This document shows positions 9,115-17,047 of a DNA stretch of 64,000 nt, in pieces. A model generated the notes under the pieces. The model was not told the DNA's origin, did not search any database, and was given only the letters and a program-made list of their open reading frames with translations. The DNA comes from DASQGA01 sp963722715 (GTDB lineage: Bacteria > Actinomycetota > Thermoleophilia > Gaiellales > Gaiellaceae), in the NCBI GenBank assembly GCA_963722715.1, contig CAVROA010000020.1:186001-250000 (forward strand), read 5' to 3'. Each line of letters begins with the position of its first letter. The first letter of the stretch is position 1. The translations under genes and the position numbers were made by a program.

Positions 9115-9957
9115 TCAGACCTCGCGGTAGCGAGCGCGGGCAAGGCAGAAGATGCCGTAGGCGAGGAGCCCCGCTGCGACGACCCCGAGCAGGGCATCGC
9201 CGTACGCCTGCGATGCAAGCTTCTGCAGGGCGCCGTCGATCCCGATCGCCTCGTCGGGGTCGTACTCGAGCGCCGCCTTGACGAGGAAGATCCCGACAAG
9301 GCCGAAGACGATTCCCCTGGCCACGTGGCCGACGAGTCCGGTCCGTCGGATCCAGCGGCGGCCGGCCTCGTCCATCTCCTCGGTCTTCATGTCCTTCAGG
9401 AACCGGCCCGACAGGCCCTTGTAGACGTTCCAGATGCCGTAGCCCAGGACTCCGAGGCCGGCCACCGTCACGAGAGCGACGCCGCCGGGCCAGTCGAGCA
9501 CCACTGCAGCCGCCTTCTCTTGCTTGTTGCCGCCGCCCGAGCTGCCCGCATCGACGACGATCGAGATAGCGGTCCAGCAGAGGCCTGCGTAGATCAGCCC
9601 GCGCGCCACGTAGACGAGTCGCTTGCCGACTCCGACATCCTCGCCATGCTCGACCTTCTCGCCGAGCGCCGCCACGACGAAGCGCCAGAGAGCGTACCCC
9701 CCGAGCCCGATCGCAAGCAGCACGAGCACCCATTTCCCCCAGCCCTCGCTTGCCAGCGTTCGGAGAGCACCGTGCTGGTCGGTCGTCTTGCCGCCCTGAT
9801 CGAGGGCGACCCCGATCGCCAGCAGCGCGACGATGCCGTAGAGAAGGCCCTGGGCGACCATCCCGAAGCGGGCCAGCCATTCCACCCACGGGCTGCGAGC
9901 GGCTTGCTTGGCGCTCCGTCCCGCGGCCGAAGCGTCGAGAGTTGTGTCCCAGGCCAT
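9115..9957 (-). CDS. DUF1206 membrane protein
   Basis: 280 residues with about six membrane segments arranged as three similar two-helix units, as in DUF1206. Each repeat begins with a short amphipathic region and a Gly-rich helix (GMVAQGLLYGIVALLAIG, GLIYAGLCWTAISIVV, GIVFGLVGIFLVKAAL), and the Arg/Lys-rich linkers between units suggest cytoplasmic loops. The biochemical function of the family is unknown. ATG at 9957 is the first credible start. It lies between the transpeptidase and the DUF6510 gene on the same strand, with short gaps. Confidence 0.82.
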   Translation of the reverse strand: MAWDTTLDASAAGRSAKQAARSPWVEWLARFGMVAQGLLYGIVALLAIGVALDQGGKTTDQHGALRTLASEGWGKWVLVLLAIGLGGYALWRFVVAALGEKVEHGEDVGVGKRLVYVARGLIYAGLCWTAISIVVDAGSSGGGNKQEKAAAVVLDWPGGVALVTVAGLGVLGYGIWNVYKGLSGRFLKDMKTEEMDEAGRRWIRRTGLVGHVARGIVFGLVGIFLVKAALEYDPDEAIGIDGALQKLASQAYGDALLGVVAAGLLAYGIFCLARARYREV

Positions 9958-10001
9958 GCCTCGGCCTACCCAGCGCGAGCGGCGCGCAACCCAGGCAGGC
10001 G

Positions 10002-10256
10002 CTATTCGTGGATTTCGAGCGTCCGAACCCCGCCGAGGTCGATCCAGGTGCGTCCGGGGCCGCGCACGATGCGAAAGAGGACGCTCGAGCACGAGCGGCA
10101 GCGGACGACCGTTCCCGGCGCTCGCAGGTAGACGACCGCCTCGGCGACGGGACCCGCGGCCCCGCACGTCCTGCAAACAGCCGTCGAGACCGTCATTTCG
10201 ATGCCGAAGACCTCGAGCAGCTCGCCGCCGATCGCGTTGCCGTCCAAGGGCTCCAT
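10002..10256 (-). CDS. DUF6510 zinc-ribbon protein
   Basis: 84 residues. LDGNAIGGELLEVFG at the N-terminus and VVYLRAPGTVVRCRSC in the middle are hallmarks of the DUF6510 family. Two Cys pairs (CRTC and CRSC) form a probable zinc ribbon. The gene lies 6 bases after the flavin-reductase stop and behind the molybdopterin oxidoreductase, an arrangement I recognise as recurrent in Actinobacteria, which suggests a shared electron-transfer job; the actual role is unknown. ATG at 10256; an in-frame GTG directly before it (10259) is an alternative start. Confidence 0.8.
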   Translation of the reverse strand: MEPLDGNAIGGELLEVFGIEMTVSTAVCRTCGAAGPVAEAVVYLRAPGTVVRCRSCSSVLFRIVRGPGRTWIDLGGVRTLEIHE

Positions 10257-10262
10257 CACCCT

Positions 10263-11012
10263 CTAACCTCCCGTCGCTCCGAAGCGCTCCGTCTTGATGC
10301 TCCCCGGCGCATATCCGGCCTCGACGAGAGCATCCGCCGCAGTCTCGACGAACGACGTCGGCCCGCACACGAACACCCGCGCTCCCGCCTCGGGCGGCCA
10401 GGCGACCTCGCGCAGCATCCCGACATCGATACGGCGGGCGTATCCGGTCCACCCGGGTGGCTGCGAGCGAGTCAGCGTGTGGACGACCTCGAGGCCGTCA
10501 GACGCTGCCAGGCGCTCGAGCTCCTCCCGGTAGATCACGTCCTCCCACGCCCGCGACGAGTAGAGAAGCCGCGCCGGCGCGTCGCTTTCGGACGCGTTCC
10601 GGTGGCGGAGCATCGCCATCAGCGGGACGATGCCGGAGCCACCCGCGACCAGAAGCAGCGGACCGCCCGAGGAGGGCTCCCAGACGAAGTATCCGCCGAT
10701 CGGGCCGCGGATCTCGAGCCCGTCGCCGGCGCGAAGCTCGTCAGCGAGGTACGGCGACACCTCGCCGTCGTCCAGGCGCTCGACCGTGATCGCGAGAGGC
10801 TCTCCCGGCGGCGAGGCGATCGAGTAGCTTCGCTGCGCCTGGTACCCGTCCTCGGCGGTGAGGCGCACATCGAGGTGCTGGCCGGCCCGGTGCCCCGGCC
10901 AGGCGGGGGCGTCGAGGACGATCGTGACGACGCGCGGGGTCTCCCGAACCGAGCCCGCGACCTCGGCGACCTGCCAGGCTACTAGTCGCCCCAGTACCGC
11001 TGTTCCTGCCAC
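10263..11012 (-). CDS. ferredoxin-NADP reductase-like flavoprotein
   Basis: About 249 residues of FNR fold. FAD-binding signature RSYSIAS follows a six-stranded barrel start (WPGHRAGQHLDVRL); the pyridine-nucleotide domain shows LLLVAGGSGIVPLMAM, YSSRAWEDVIYREEL and VFVCGPTSFVE. No 2Fe-2S domain is present. GTG at 11012 is proposed because the homologous part begins just before GRLVAWQVAEV; it overlaps the end of the oxidoreductase gene by 31 bases. A GTG further upstream would add non-homologous residues. Likely electron donor or acceptor for the molybdopterin enzyme encoded upstream. Confidence 0.85.
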   Translation of the reverse strand: MAGTAVLGRLVAWQVAEVAGSVRETPRVVTIVLDAPAWPGHRAGQHLDVRLTAEDGYQAQRSYSIASPPGEPLAITVERLDDGEVSPYLADELRAGDGLEIRGPIGGYFVWEPSSGGPLLLVAGGSGIVPLMAMLRHRNASESDAPARLLYSSRAWEDVIYREELERLAASDGLEVVHTLTRSQPPGWTGYARRIDVGMLREVAWPPEAGARVFVCGPTSFVETAADALVEAGYAPGSIKTERFGATGG

Positions 11013-11584
11013 GGATCGCCACGAAGGTGGTAACCGTTCGATTCCCAGAAGCCAGGTTCGTCCTCGTCGCGAAGCGCAAGGCCGCGCGCCCACTTGGCGC
11101 TCTTCCAGAAGTAGAGGTGTGGGACGAGCAGTCGTGCCGGACCTCCGTGCTCAGGCTCGAGGGGCTCGCCGTCGAAGGTGTACGCAACCCATGCCTTCCC
11201 GTCCGTCACGTCCTCCAACGGCAGGTTCGTCGTGTAGCCCCCGTCGCAGAACGCCAAGATGTATGAGGCGTCGTGGTCGACCTCGGCGAGCAGCGTGTCG
11301 ACCGAAACTCCCTCCCAGGTCGTGTCGAGCTTCGACCACTTGGTGACGCAGTGGATGTCCTTCGTGACCGTCTCGCTCGGAAGCTTCTGAAACTCTTCCC
11401 AGCTCCAGGTTGCAGGCTCGGCTCCACCCTGGATCGAGAAGGTCCATTCGTCGAGCGGCGTTCGCGGAGTCGGGCCGGCCGAGAGGACCGGGAAATCGTC
11501 GACGAGGTACTGACCGGGAGGAATCCGGTCGCCCTGCCCGTCATCCCTTCTCCGTCCGCGGAAACCGCGTGAGACGAAGCTCAT
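10982..11584 (-). CDS. sulfite-oxidase-like molybdopterin oxidoreductase
   Basis: 200 residues covering a single molybdopterin-binding domain of the sulfite oxidase/YedY superfamily. The Mo-ligating Cys is in DIHCVTKWS; WEGVSVDTLL, GGYTTNLPLED and HGGPARLLVPHLYFWKSAKW are conserved blocks. No twin-arginine or Sec signal is evident, so it is likely cytosolic, unlike YedY/MsrP. The stop of rlmN overlaps its ATG by four bases, and the next two genes encode a flavin reductase and DUF6510, so the four form one transcription unit. The substrate is unknown. Confidence 0.87.
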   Translation of the reverse strand: MSFVSRGFRGRRRDDGQGDRIPPGQYLVDDFPVLSAGPTPRTPLDEWTFSIQGGAEPATWSWEEFQKLPSETVTKDIHCVTKWSKLDTTWEGVSVDTLLAEVDHDASYILAFCDGGYTTNLPLEDVTDGKAWVAYTFDGEPLEPEHGGPARLLVPHLYFWKSAKWARGLALRDEDEPGFWESNGYHLRGDPWQEQRYWGD

Positions 11585-12582
11585 GATGCTGTGCCTCCTT
11601 TCGGCGAAGCCGCGGCCAGCTGTCCGCAGGCTGCCGCGATGTCGCGCCCGCGCGTGAGTCGGACCGTTGCAGGGAGGCGCGCGCGGTCGAGCACGCGCTT
11701 GAATGCGGCGATCGCGTCCCGACTCGAGCCCTCGTACATCCCGGTCGGGTTATACGGAATCAGATTCACCTTGTAGACCTTCGGATCGAGCAGGCCGGCG
11801 AGCGCGGCCGCCTGCGCGACGCTGTCGTTGACGCCCTCGAGCATGACGTATTCGACAAACACCTTCCGATTCGAGCGCCGATGGTGCTCGTTGCAGAGCG
11901 CGAGGATCTCGGCGAGGGGGTAGCGGTCGTTGACCGGCATGATGCGGCTTCGGAGGTCGTCGTCGGGCGCGTGCAGCGAGAGCGCCAGGCGAATCGGCGC
12001 CTCCACCTCCTCGACGAAGCGCCGGAGCCCCGGGATCCAGCCGACGGTGGAGATCGTCGTTCGCCGATGGGTGATACCGAGATCCGGCAGCCGCTTCGCA
12101 GAGGCGAGTACGTGGTCGAAGTTCAGCATCGGCTCGCCCATGCCCATGAAGACCGCATGGTCGACGCGCTCGAACCGGCGGAAGTGGAGCGCCTGGTCGA
12201 GAATCTCCGAGGCCGTGAGGTTTCGCCCGAAACGCATCTGGCCGGTGGCGCAGAACGTGCACGTGAGCGGACAGCCGGACTGGCTCGAGAGGCAAAGCGA
12301 GCGGCGTCCGTCGCGGTAGCGCATGAGCACGGCCTCGACCGCGTGTCCGTCGCCGGTCCGGAAGAGCGCCTTCACCGTGCCGTCGCTGCTCTTCGCCTCG
12401 GACTCGAGCACGAGCGTCGAGAAGGGGACGGCGTCCGCGAGCTCCGCCCTGAGACCCGCGGGCAGGTTGGTCATCTCCTCGTACCCTGCGGCACCGCGCG
12501 CGGCCCACTCCCACACCTGGCCGGTGCGGTACGGCGGCTGCTCGCGCTCGGCGAGCGTCTCTTCGAGGAGAGGGAGATCCAC
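11581..12582 (-). CDS. rlmN: 23S rRNA / tRNA adenine-C2 methyltransferase RlmN
   Basis: Radical-SAM enzyme that methylates C2 of A2503 in 23S rRNA and A37 in some tRNAs. 333 residues, a little short for the family. The 4Fe-4S motif CPLTCTFC has Cys 104, 108 and 111, GMGEPMLNFD is the SAM-binding block, and the C-terminal catalytic Cys in DIAAACGQ is near 319. Start: ATG at 12582. It overlaps the molybdopterin gene by four bases, an unusual pairing with no known functional link. Confidence 0.93.
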   Translation of the reverse strand: MDLPLLEETLAEREQPPYRTGQVWEWAARGAAGYEEMTNLPAGLRAELADAVPFSTLVLESEAKSSDGTVKALFRTGDGHAVEAVLMRYRDGRRSLCLSSQSGCPLTCTFCATGQMRFGRNLTASEILDQALHFRRFERVDHAVFMGMGEPMLNFDHVLASAKRLPDLGITHRRTTISTVGWIPGLRRFVEEVEAPIRLALSLHAPDDDLRSRIMPVNDRYPLAEILALCNEHHRRSNRKVFVEYVMLEGVNDSVAQAAALAGLLDPKVYKVNLIPYNPTGMYEGSSRDAIAAFKRVLDRARLPATVRLTRGRDIAAACGQLAAASPKGGTAS

Positions 12583-12711
12583 GACCTTGACAAGGTAGCG
12601 CCCGTGAGGGTGCTAGCCACACCCCGGAACACCTGCTAGCCCCGCCGTCAAGAAGGGGCGGATTGGGGAACATGGACTGGCCAAGCACGAGTCGACCGGA
12701 AGGAGGGAGCC

Positions 12712-12960
12712 ATGAGCAGCATTGCCGTCGGAGCCGAGCCGTTCGATCCGAACATCGACGGCGCCCGCGCCTGGTTCCTTCTGCGCGGTCTCTCGCGGCG
12801 CAGGGACGAGCAGATGATCGGCGGAGTCGCCGGTGCGCTCGCCCGGCGCTTCAAGGTCAAGCCACTGGTCGCCCGCGTCCTCCTCCTCCTCGTGACGCTG
12901 ACCGGCTGGGGGCTCGCGATCTACCTCGCGCTCTGGTACCTGATGCCTCTCGAGGCGTGA
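12712..12960 (+). CDS. PspC-domain small membrane protein
   Basis: 82 residues. An N-terminal hydrophilic tail (1-35) is followed by a PspC domain: MIGGVAGALARRFKVKPLVARVL and a single membrane helix LLLVTLTGWGLAIYLALWYL. PspC proteins take part in envelope-stress responses or serve as small membrane anchors. ATG at 12712 has a strong Shine-Dalgarno (aaggaggg). Stands alone, followed 12 bases later by a clear terminator. Confidence 0.82.
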   Translation: MSSIAVGAEPFDPNIDGARAWFLLRGLSRRRDEQMIGGVAGALARRFKVKPLVARVLLLLVTLTGWGLAIYLALWYLMPLEA

Positions 12961-12972
12961 CCTCCCTCCAAC

Positions 12973-13004
12973 GTGCGGGCGGGCCCGACGCCCGCCCGCA
13001 CTTT
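12973..13004 (+). terminator. rho-independent terminator after the PspC gene
   Basis: A perfect 12-bp inverted repeat (12973-12984 with 12990-13001, five-base loop) is followed by TTT. It lies between the PspC stop and the convergent signal-peptidase gene and may stop transcription from both sides; the T-run is short and sits on the plus-strand side. Confidence 0.8.
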
Positions 13005-13018
13005 CTGCTCGGATCTCA

Positions 13019-13621
13019 CTAAGGAGTGCCGATCCGGCGTGGAGGCCAGTACGTGACGACGACCGGGCCGATGAGCGCGTCGCGTGACACGGGCCCCCAC
13101 GTGCGCGAGTCGCACGAGAGATCGCGGTTGTCGCCCATCATGAAATAGCTTCCGTCCGGCACCGTCCATCGACCAGACGTCCGGTCCTCGTGTGAGCCCT
13201 GAACGTAGGGCTCCGCAAGTCTCTTTCCATTCACCGAGACGAAGCCGCCGCGCGTCGTGACGACGTCGCCGGGCAGCCCGATCAGGCGCTTCACGAAGAC
13301 GCCGCCCTGGCCACAGAGCTCCTCCGCCTGCGGGGGCGTCTCGAAGACGACGATCTCTCCGCGGCGAGGATCCCGGAAGCGGTAGATGAATCGATTCGCG
13401 ACCACGCGATCCGAGTGGGCGCCCAGGCAGCCAAGCGCCGGGCGCGCACAGTGGAGCGTCGGCTCCATCGACGGCGACGGGATCCGGTATGGGTTCGCGA
13501 CCTCCACCTTGATCACCAGGACGGCACTCACCGCCAGGACGATCGTCGCGATCCATTCGACCGGGGAGCGCCAACCTTCGGGAAGGCGGCGCAGGAGAGG
13601 GTCGAGAGGATGAAAGGACAC
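13019..13621 (-). CDS. lepB: signal peptidase I
   Basis: Cleaves Sec and Tat signal peptides at the outer membrane face. About 200 residues: one membrane anchor (WIATIVLAVSAVLVI, residues 22-40), then box B with the catalytic Ser (IPSPSMEPTL), box D with the general-base Lys (FVKRLIGLPGD) and box E (GDNRDLSCDSRTWGPV). Start: GTG at 13621, placing the anchor near the N-terminus. The frame is open to 13765, but that stretch reads as unrelated basic sequence, so it is excluded. Confidence 0.9.
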   Translation of the reverse strand: MSFHPLDPLLRRLPEGWRSPVEWIATIVLAVSAVLVIKVEVANPYRIPSPSMEPTLHCARPALGCLGAHSDRVVANRFIYRFRDPRRGEIVVFETPPQAEELCGQGGVFVKRLIGLPGDVVTTRGGFVSVNGKRLAEPYVQGSHEDRTSGRWTVPDGSYFMMGDNRDLSCDSRTWGPVSRDALIGPVVVTYWPPRRIGTP

Positions 13622-13833
13622 GGCCGCCAGCGTAGATGCTCGCGGAGCGACGGCGTAGATAGCTGACCGGCAATTACCCCACCCTCGGATGGCGGCCCAG
13701 ACACGGCGCCAGGACGCACCCTCGCCCTTGTCAAGGCTTCTAGCCTTGCCTGCGGGCGATGGCACATCCTGACTTGGTCTGACCCGTCCCCGAGGGCACG
13801 CTAATTACCGATCAACCATCTAGGCTGGCCCGG

Positions 13834-14910
13834 ATGATCGACCTCAGGTCCGACACCCTCACACAGCCGACTCCCGGCATGCGAAAGGCCATGGCCGAGG
13901 CCGTCGTCGGTGACGAGCAGAAGCGCGAGGACCCGACCGTGATCGCGCTCGAGGAGCGCGGCGCCGAGCTTCTCGGTCAGGAAGCGGCGGTCTATCTCCC
14001 GACCGCGACGATGGCCAACCAGATCGCCCTTCGGCTCCACTCCGAGCCGGGAGACGAGGTGATCGCCGAGGCGAGCGCGCACGTCTTCCGGTACGAGCTC
14101 GGAGGGCCGGCCGTCCACTCCGGCCTCTCGATGCGGGCGATCGCGACGACCGACGGGCGCTTCGCCGCCGTCGACGTCCGAGAGCTCATCAGCCACCCGG
14201 ACGACCTGCACTCGCCGCCGAGCCGGATCCTCTGCCTCGAGAACACCCACAACGGGGGCGGGGGGAGAGTCTGGCCACTCGCGCAACTCCGGGAAGTGTG
14301 CGATGAGGCCAGGGCACACGGGCTCCGGATACACCTGGACGGCGCGCGACTCATGAACGCGGTCGTCGCGAGCGGTGTGCCAGCGGCCGAGATCGGCAAG
14401 GAGTTCGATTCCGTGACGCTCTGCCTGTCGAAGGGCCTTGGCTGCCCGCTCGGTGCGCTGCTCGCGACCTCGAACGAGCTCGCGCCGAAGGCACGCCGCC
14501 TGAAGCACATGTTCGGCGGCGCCATGCGCCAGGCGGGCGTGGTCGCCGCAACGGGCCTCTACGCACTCGACCACCACGTGGATCGCCTCGCCGAGGATCA
14601 CGCGAACGCCCGGAAGCTGGCTGCCGGGCTTGCGGAGGCCGGCCTTCCGATCGACCTCGCCCAGGTAGAGACGAACTTCGTCCTCCTGGACGCAAAGCTG
14701 CTGGGACTGACAGGGGAGGAGGTGCTGGCGCGCCTCCGGGGGGAGGGAGTCCTTCTCTCCTTCGCCGTCGGAAAGGACGTGCTCCGCGCCGTCACTCACC
14801 TGGACGTTTCCGCCGAGGACATCGAGCGCGCGGTCGAGAGTGTCGGCCGAGCCCTTTCCGCGGAGCATCCGCCCGTTGAGCTCGCGACGGACGCGCCGAC
14901 TCCCTTCTGA
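13834..14910 (+). CDS. ltaE: low-specificity L-threonine aldolase
   Basis: PLP enzyme splitting L-threonine or allo-threonine to glycine and acetaldehyde, thus a glycine source. 358 residues with the family opening MIDLRSDTLTQPTPGMRKAM, the pyridoxal Lys in LCLSKGLGCPLG, LENTHNGGGG, and HLDGARLMNA. ATG at 13834. First gene of a compact operon: its stop overlaps the start of the beta-lactamase-fold gene (TGATG). Beta-eliminating lyases are related, but the N-terminal motif favours aldolase. Confidence 0.93.
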   Translation: MIDLRSDTLTQPTPGMRKAMAEAVVGDEQKREDPTVIALEERGAELLGQEAAVYLPTATMANQIALRLHSEPGDEVIAEASAHVFRYELGGPAVHSGLSMRAIATTDGRFAAVDVRELISHPDDLHSPPSRILCLENTHNGGGGRVWPLAQLREVCDEARAHGLRIHLDGARLMNAVVASGVPAAEIGKEFDSVTLCLSKGLGCPLGALLATSNELAPKARRLKHMFGGAMRQAGVVAATGLYALDHHVDRLAEDHANARKLAAGLAEAGLPIDLAQVETNFVLLDAKLLGLTGEEVLARLRGEGVLLSFAVGKDVLRAVTHLDVSAEDIERAVESVGRALSAEHPPVELATDAPTPF

Positions 14911-16244
14911 TGCCCGCGTCACCTGCGCCGGAGTCTCTCGTCAGCGACCTTCGGCATCGCGTCCTGCGAGTCCAGAAAAAGCAGCGGCTCCCGAGTGTTA
15001 GCGCCGCCGTCGCCCGAGACGGCAAGCTTCTCTGGAGTGAAGCCGTCGGCGTCGCGGACAACGACGCGGGCGCCACGGCGACTCCCGACACGCAATACCG
15101 CGTCGGATCGATCACAAAGACCTTCACGGCCGTCGCGATCATGCAGCTCAGGGATTCAGGCGAGCTCGAGCTGGACGACCGGCTCGGAGACCACCTCCCC
15201 GAGGCCGCGCACGCGGGGCCGACGATCAGGCGAATGCTCTCCCACCACTCTGGCCTCCAGCGGGAGCCTGCGGGTGACCTCTGGGAGAGCATGGAGGCTC
15301 CGACCGTCGACGAGCTGCTCGGCCGGCTCGCCGAGGCCGAGCAGGTGCTGGCGCCTGCGCGGCACTTCCACTACTCGAACCTCGCCTTCGCGTTGCTCGG
15401 CGAGGTCGTCGCGCGCCGAAGCGGCCGGCCGTACACCCAGCACGTCCAGGAGCGAATTCTGGACCCGGTCGGCCTCTCACGGACAACGTGGGCGCCGAGT
15501 GGAGCCAGGGCTCAGGGATACTTCGTGGAGCCGTACTCCGACACGCTCAGGCCCGAGCGCGACGACGTCGATCTCGTGGGGGCTTCCTCGGCCGGCCAGC
15601 TCTGGAGCACGGCCGCCGACCTGTGCAGCTGGGGCACCTTTCTGGCGGATCCGATTCCCGAGGTGCTGGCGCCGGAGACGGTCGAGGAGATGCACTCGGT
15701 CCACGTCATGCTGGACGACCGTTGGCAGGAGGCCTGGGGGCTCGGAATCGGCCTGACGCGGGACGGCGAGCGGATCCTGGCTGGTCACGCGGGCGGCATG
15801 CCTGGCCACCTCTCCGGCTTCGCGTACTCGAGGAAGGACGGCATCTCCGCCGCTGCTCTCACGAACGCCGGTGCCGACATGCAGGCACTGGCCGTGCGCC
15901 TCGTCGCCACGGCGATCGACGCACTGCCGGCGGAGCCGGAGCCCTGGCGTCCTGCTGAGCCCCCGCCGCCTGAGGTCGCCGGGATCCTCGGGCGTTGGTG
16001 GTCGGAAGGAGAGGAATCCGTCTTCAGCTTCCGGGACGGGCGTCTGCAGGCACGCTTGGCCCACGACCCCCCCGAAGAGGAGCCATCCGTCTTCGAGCCG
16101 GACGGGCCGGACCGCTTCCGCGTCGTCTCGGGCCGCGAGCGCGGTGAGCTCCTGCGCGCCGTGCGTAACGACGTCGGCGAGGTCGTCAAGCTGTACTGGG
16201 CGACCTACCCGTTCCACCGCGAGCCCTTCACGTTCGGGTGCTAG
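14910..16244 (+). CDS. serine hydrolase of the beta-lactamase class C / esterase fold
   Basis: 444 residues. The penicillin-binding fold is marked by SITK (Ser 67, Lys 70), YSN (Tyr 155, Asn 157) and HAGG (293-296) in place of KTG. A C-terminal domain of about 110 residues (from PAEPEPWRPAEP) resembles the lipocalin-like tail found in DUF3471-type relatives. No signal peptide is evident, so it is probably cytoplasmic, and an esterase or D-aminopeptidase role is as likely as beta-lactam hydrolysis. It overlaps ltaE by one base and the next gene by seven. Confidence 0.82.
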   Translation: MPASPAPESLVSDLRHRVLRVQKKQRLPSVSAAVARDGKLLWSEAVGVADNDAGATATPDTQYRVGSITKTFTAVAIMQLRDSGELELDDRLGDHLPEAAHAGPTIRRMLSHHSGLQREPAGDLWESMEAPTVDELLGRLAEAEQVLAPARHFHYSNLAFALLGEVVARRSGRPYTQHVQERILDPVGLSRTTWAPSGARAQGYFVEPYSDTLRPERDDVDLVGASSAGQLWSTAADLCSWGTFLADPIPEVLAPETVEEMHSVHVMLDDRWQEAWGLGIGLTRDGERILAGHAGGMPGHLSGFAYSRKDGISAAALTNAGADMQALAVRLVATAIDALPAEPEPWRPAEPPPPEVAGILGRWWSEGEESVFSFRDGRLQARLAHDPPEEEPSVFEPDGPDRFRVVSGRERGELLRAVRNDVGEVVKLYWATYPFHREPFTFGC

Positions 16245-17047
16245 CCCTCTTTCTCTGCACGACCTGTGGGACGCAGTTCCCCGAGAGCGATGCTCCGCCC
16301 GAGGTCTGCCCGATCTGCCAGGACGAGCGGCAATACGTCCCGCCGGAAGGGCAGCGCTGGACGACGCTCGAGGAGCTCCGTGCCTCGCACCGGGCCGAAA
16401 TCCGCGAGGAGGAGCCCGGGCTTGTCGGCATCGGCGCGGAGCCCTCCTTCGCGATCGGCCAGCGAGCCCTGCTCGTCCAGGCGCCCAGCGGAAACGTGCT
16501 CTGGGACTGCACGTCGCTCCTCGACGACGAGATCACAGCTCGCGTCGAGGAGCTCGGAGGGATCGCGGCGATCTCGATCTCTCACCCGCACTACTACTCC
16601 TCGATGGTCGAGTGGGCGGAAGCGTTCGACGCGCCGATCTACCTGCACGCCGCCGACCGCGAGTGGGTCATGCGCCCGAACGATCACATCGTTTTCTGGG
16701 AGGAGGAGCGGCGGGAGCTCGGACCGGGGCTCACCCTCGTCCGCTGCGGCGGTCACTACGAAGGCGGCACCGTTCTTCACTGGGCGTCAGGGGCGGAGGG
16801 AAGGGGAGCCCTGCTTTCAGGCGACATCGTGCAGGTGATCCCGGATCGTTCCTACGTGAGCTTCATGTACAGCTATCCGAACCTGATCCCCCTGGGCGAG
16901 CAAGCGATCCGGGGGATCGTGGCAGCACTCGAGCCGTTCGAGTTCGACCGGATACACGGCGCGTGGTGGGGTCGGGTCGTCCCGACGGATGCGAAGGCGG
17001 TCATCGCTCGCTCGGCGGAGCGATACCTCAAGGCCATCCGCGACTAG
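16238..17047 (+). CDS. metallo-beta-lactamase-fold protein with N-terminal rubredoxin-like knuckle
   Basis: 269 residues. Residues 1-35 hold two Cys pairs (FLCTTCGTQF and EVCPICQDE), a rubredoxin or zinc-knuckle arrangement. The rest is a metallo-beta-lactamase fold, but the usual HxHxDH is SHPHYYS, so the second-site Asp and His are absent; GGHYEGGTVLHW and LSGDIVQV supply later positions. At most one metal or a changed chemistry is expected. Start: GTG at 16238 overlapping the previous stop by seven bases. Function unknown; the family with HPHYY is widespread. Confidence 0.8.
   Translation: MLALFLCTTCGTQFPESDAPPEVCPICQDERQYVPPEGQRWTTLEELRASHRAEIREEEPGLVGIGAEPSFAIGQRALLVQAPSGNVLWDCTSLLDDEITARVEELGGIAAISISHPHYYSSMVEWAEAFDAPIYLHAADREWVMRPNDHIVFWEEERRELGPGLTLVRCGGHYEGGTVLHWASGAEGRGALLSGDIVQVIPDRSYVSFMYSYPNLIPLGEQAIRGIVAALEPFEFDRIHGAWWGRVVPTDAKAVIARSAERYLKAIRD

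Noticed and set aside
9044..9889. Open frame extending the L,D-transpeptidase N-terminus by nearly 300 residues
   Set aside because: It lies opposite or out of frame with the DUF1206 gene, is low-complexity basic sequence, and the signal peptide begins at GTG 9043.
13622..13765. Longer signal peptidase N-terminus
   Set aside because: No homology-like sequence; a GTG at 13621 places the anchor helix correctly.
15871..17046. A long open frame running upstream of the MFS carrier, as if a very large protein
   Set aside because: The upstream part is Arg/Ser-rich and runs out of frame over the beta-lactamase-fold and metallo-beta-lactamase genes; the carrier starts cleanly at GTG 17047.
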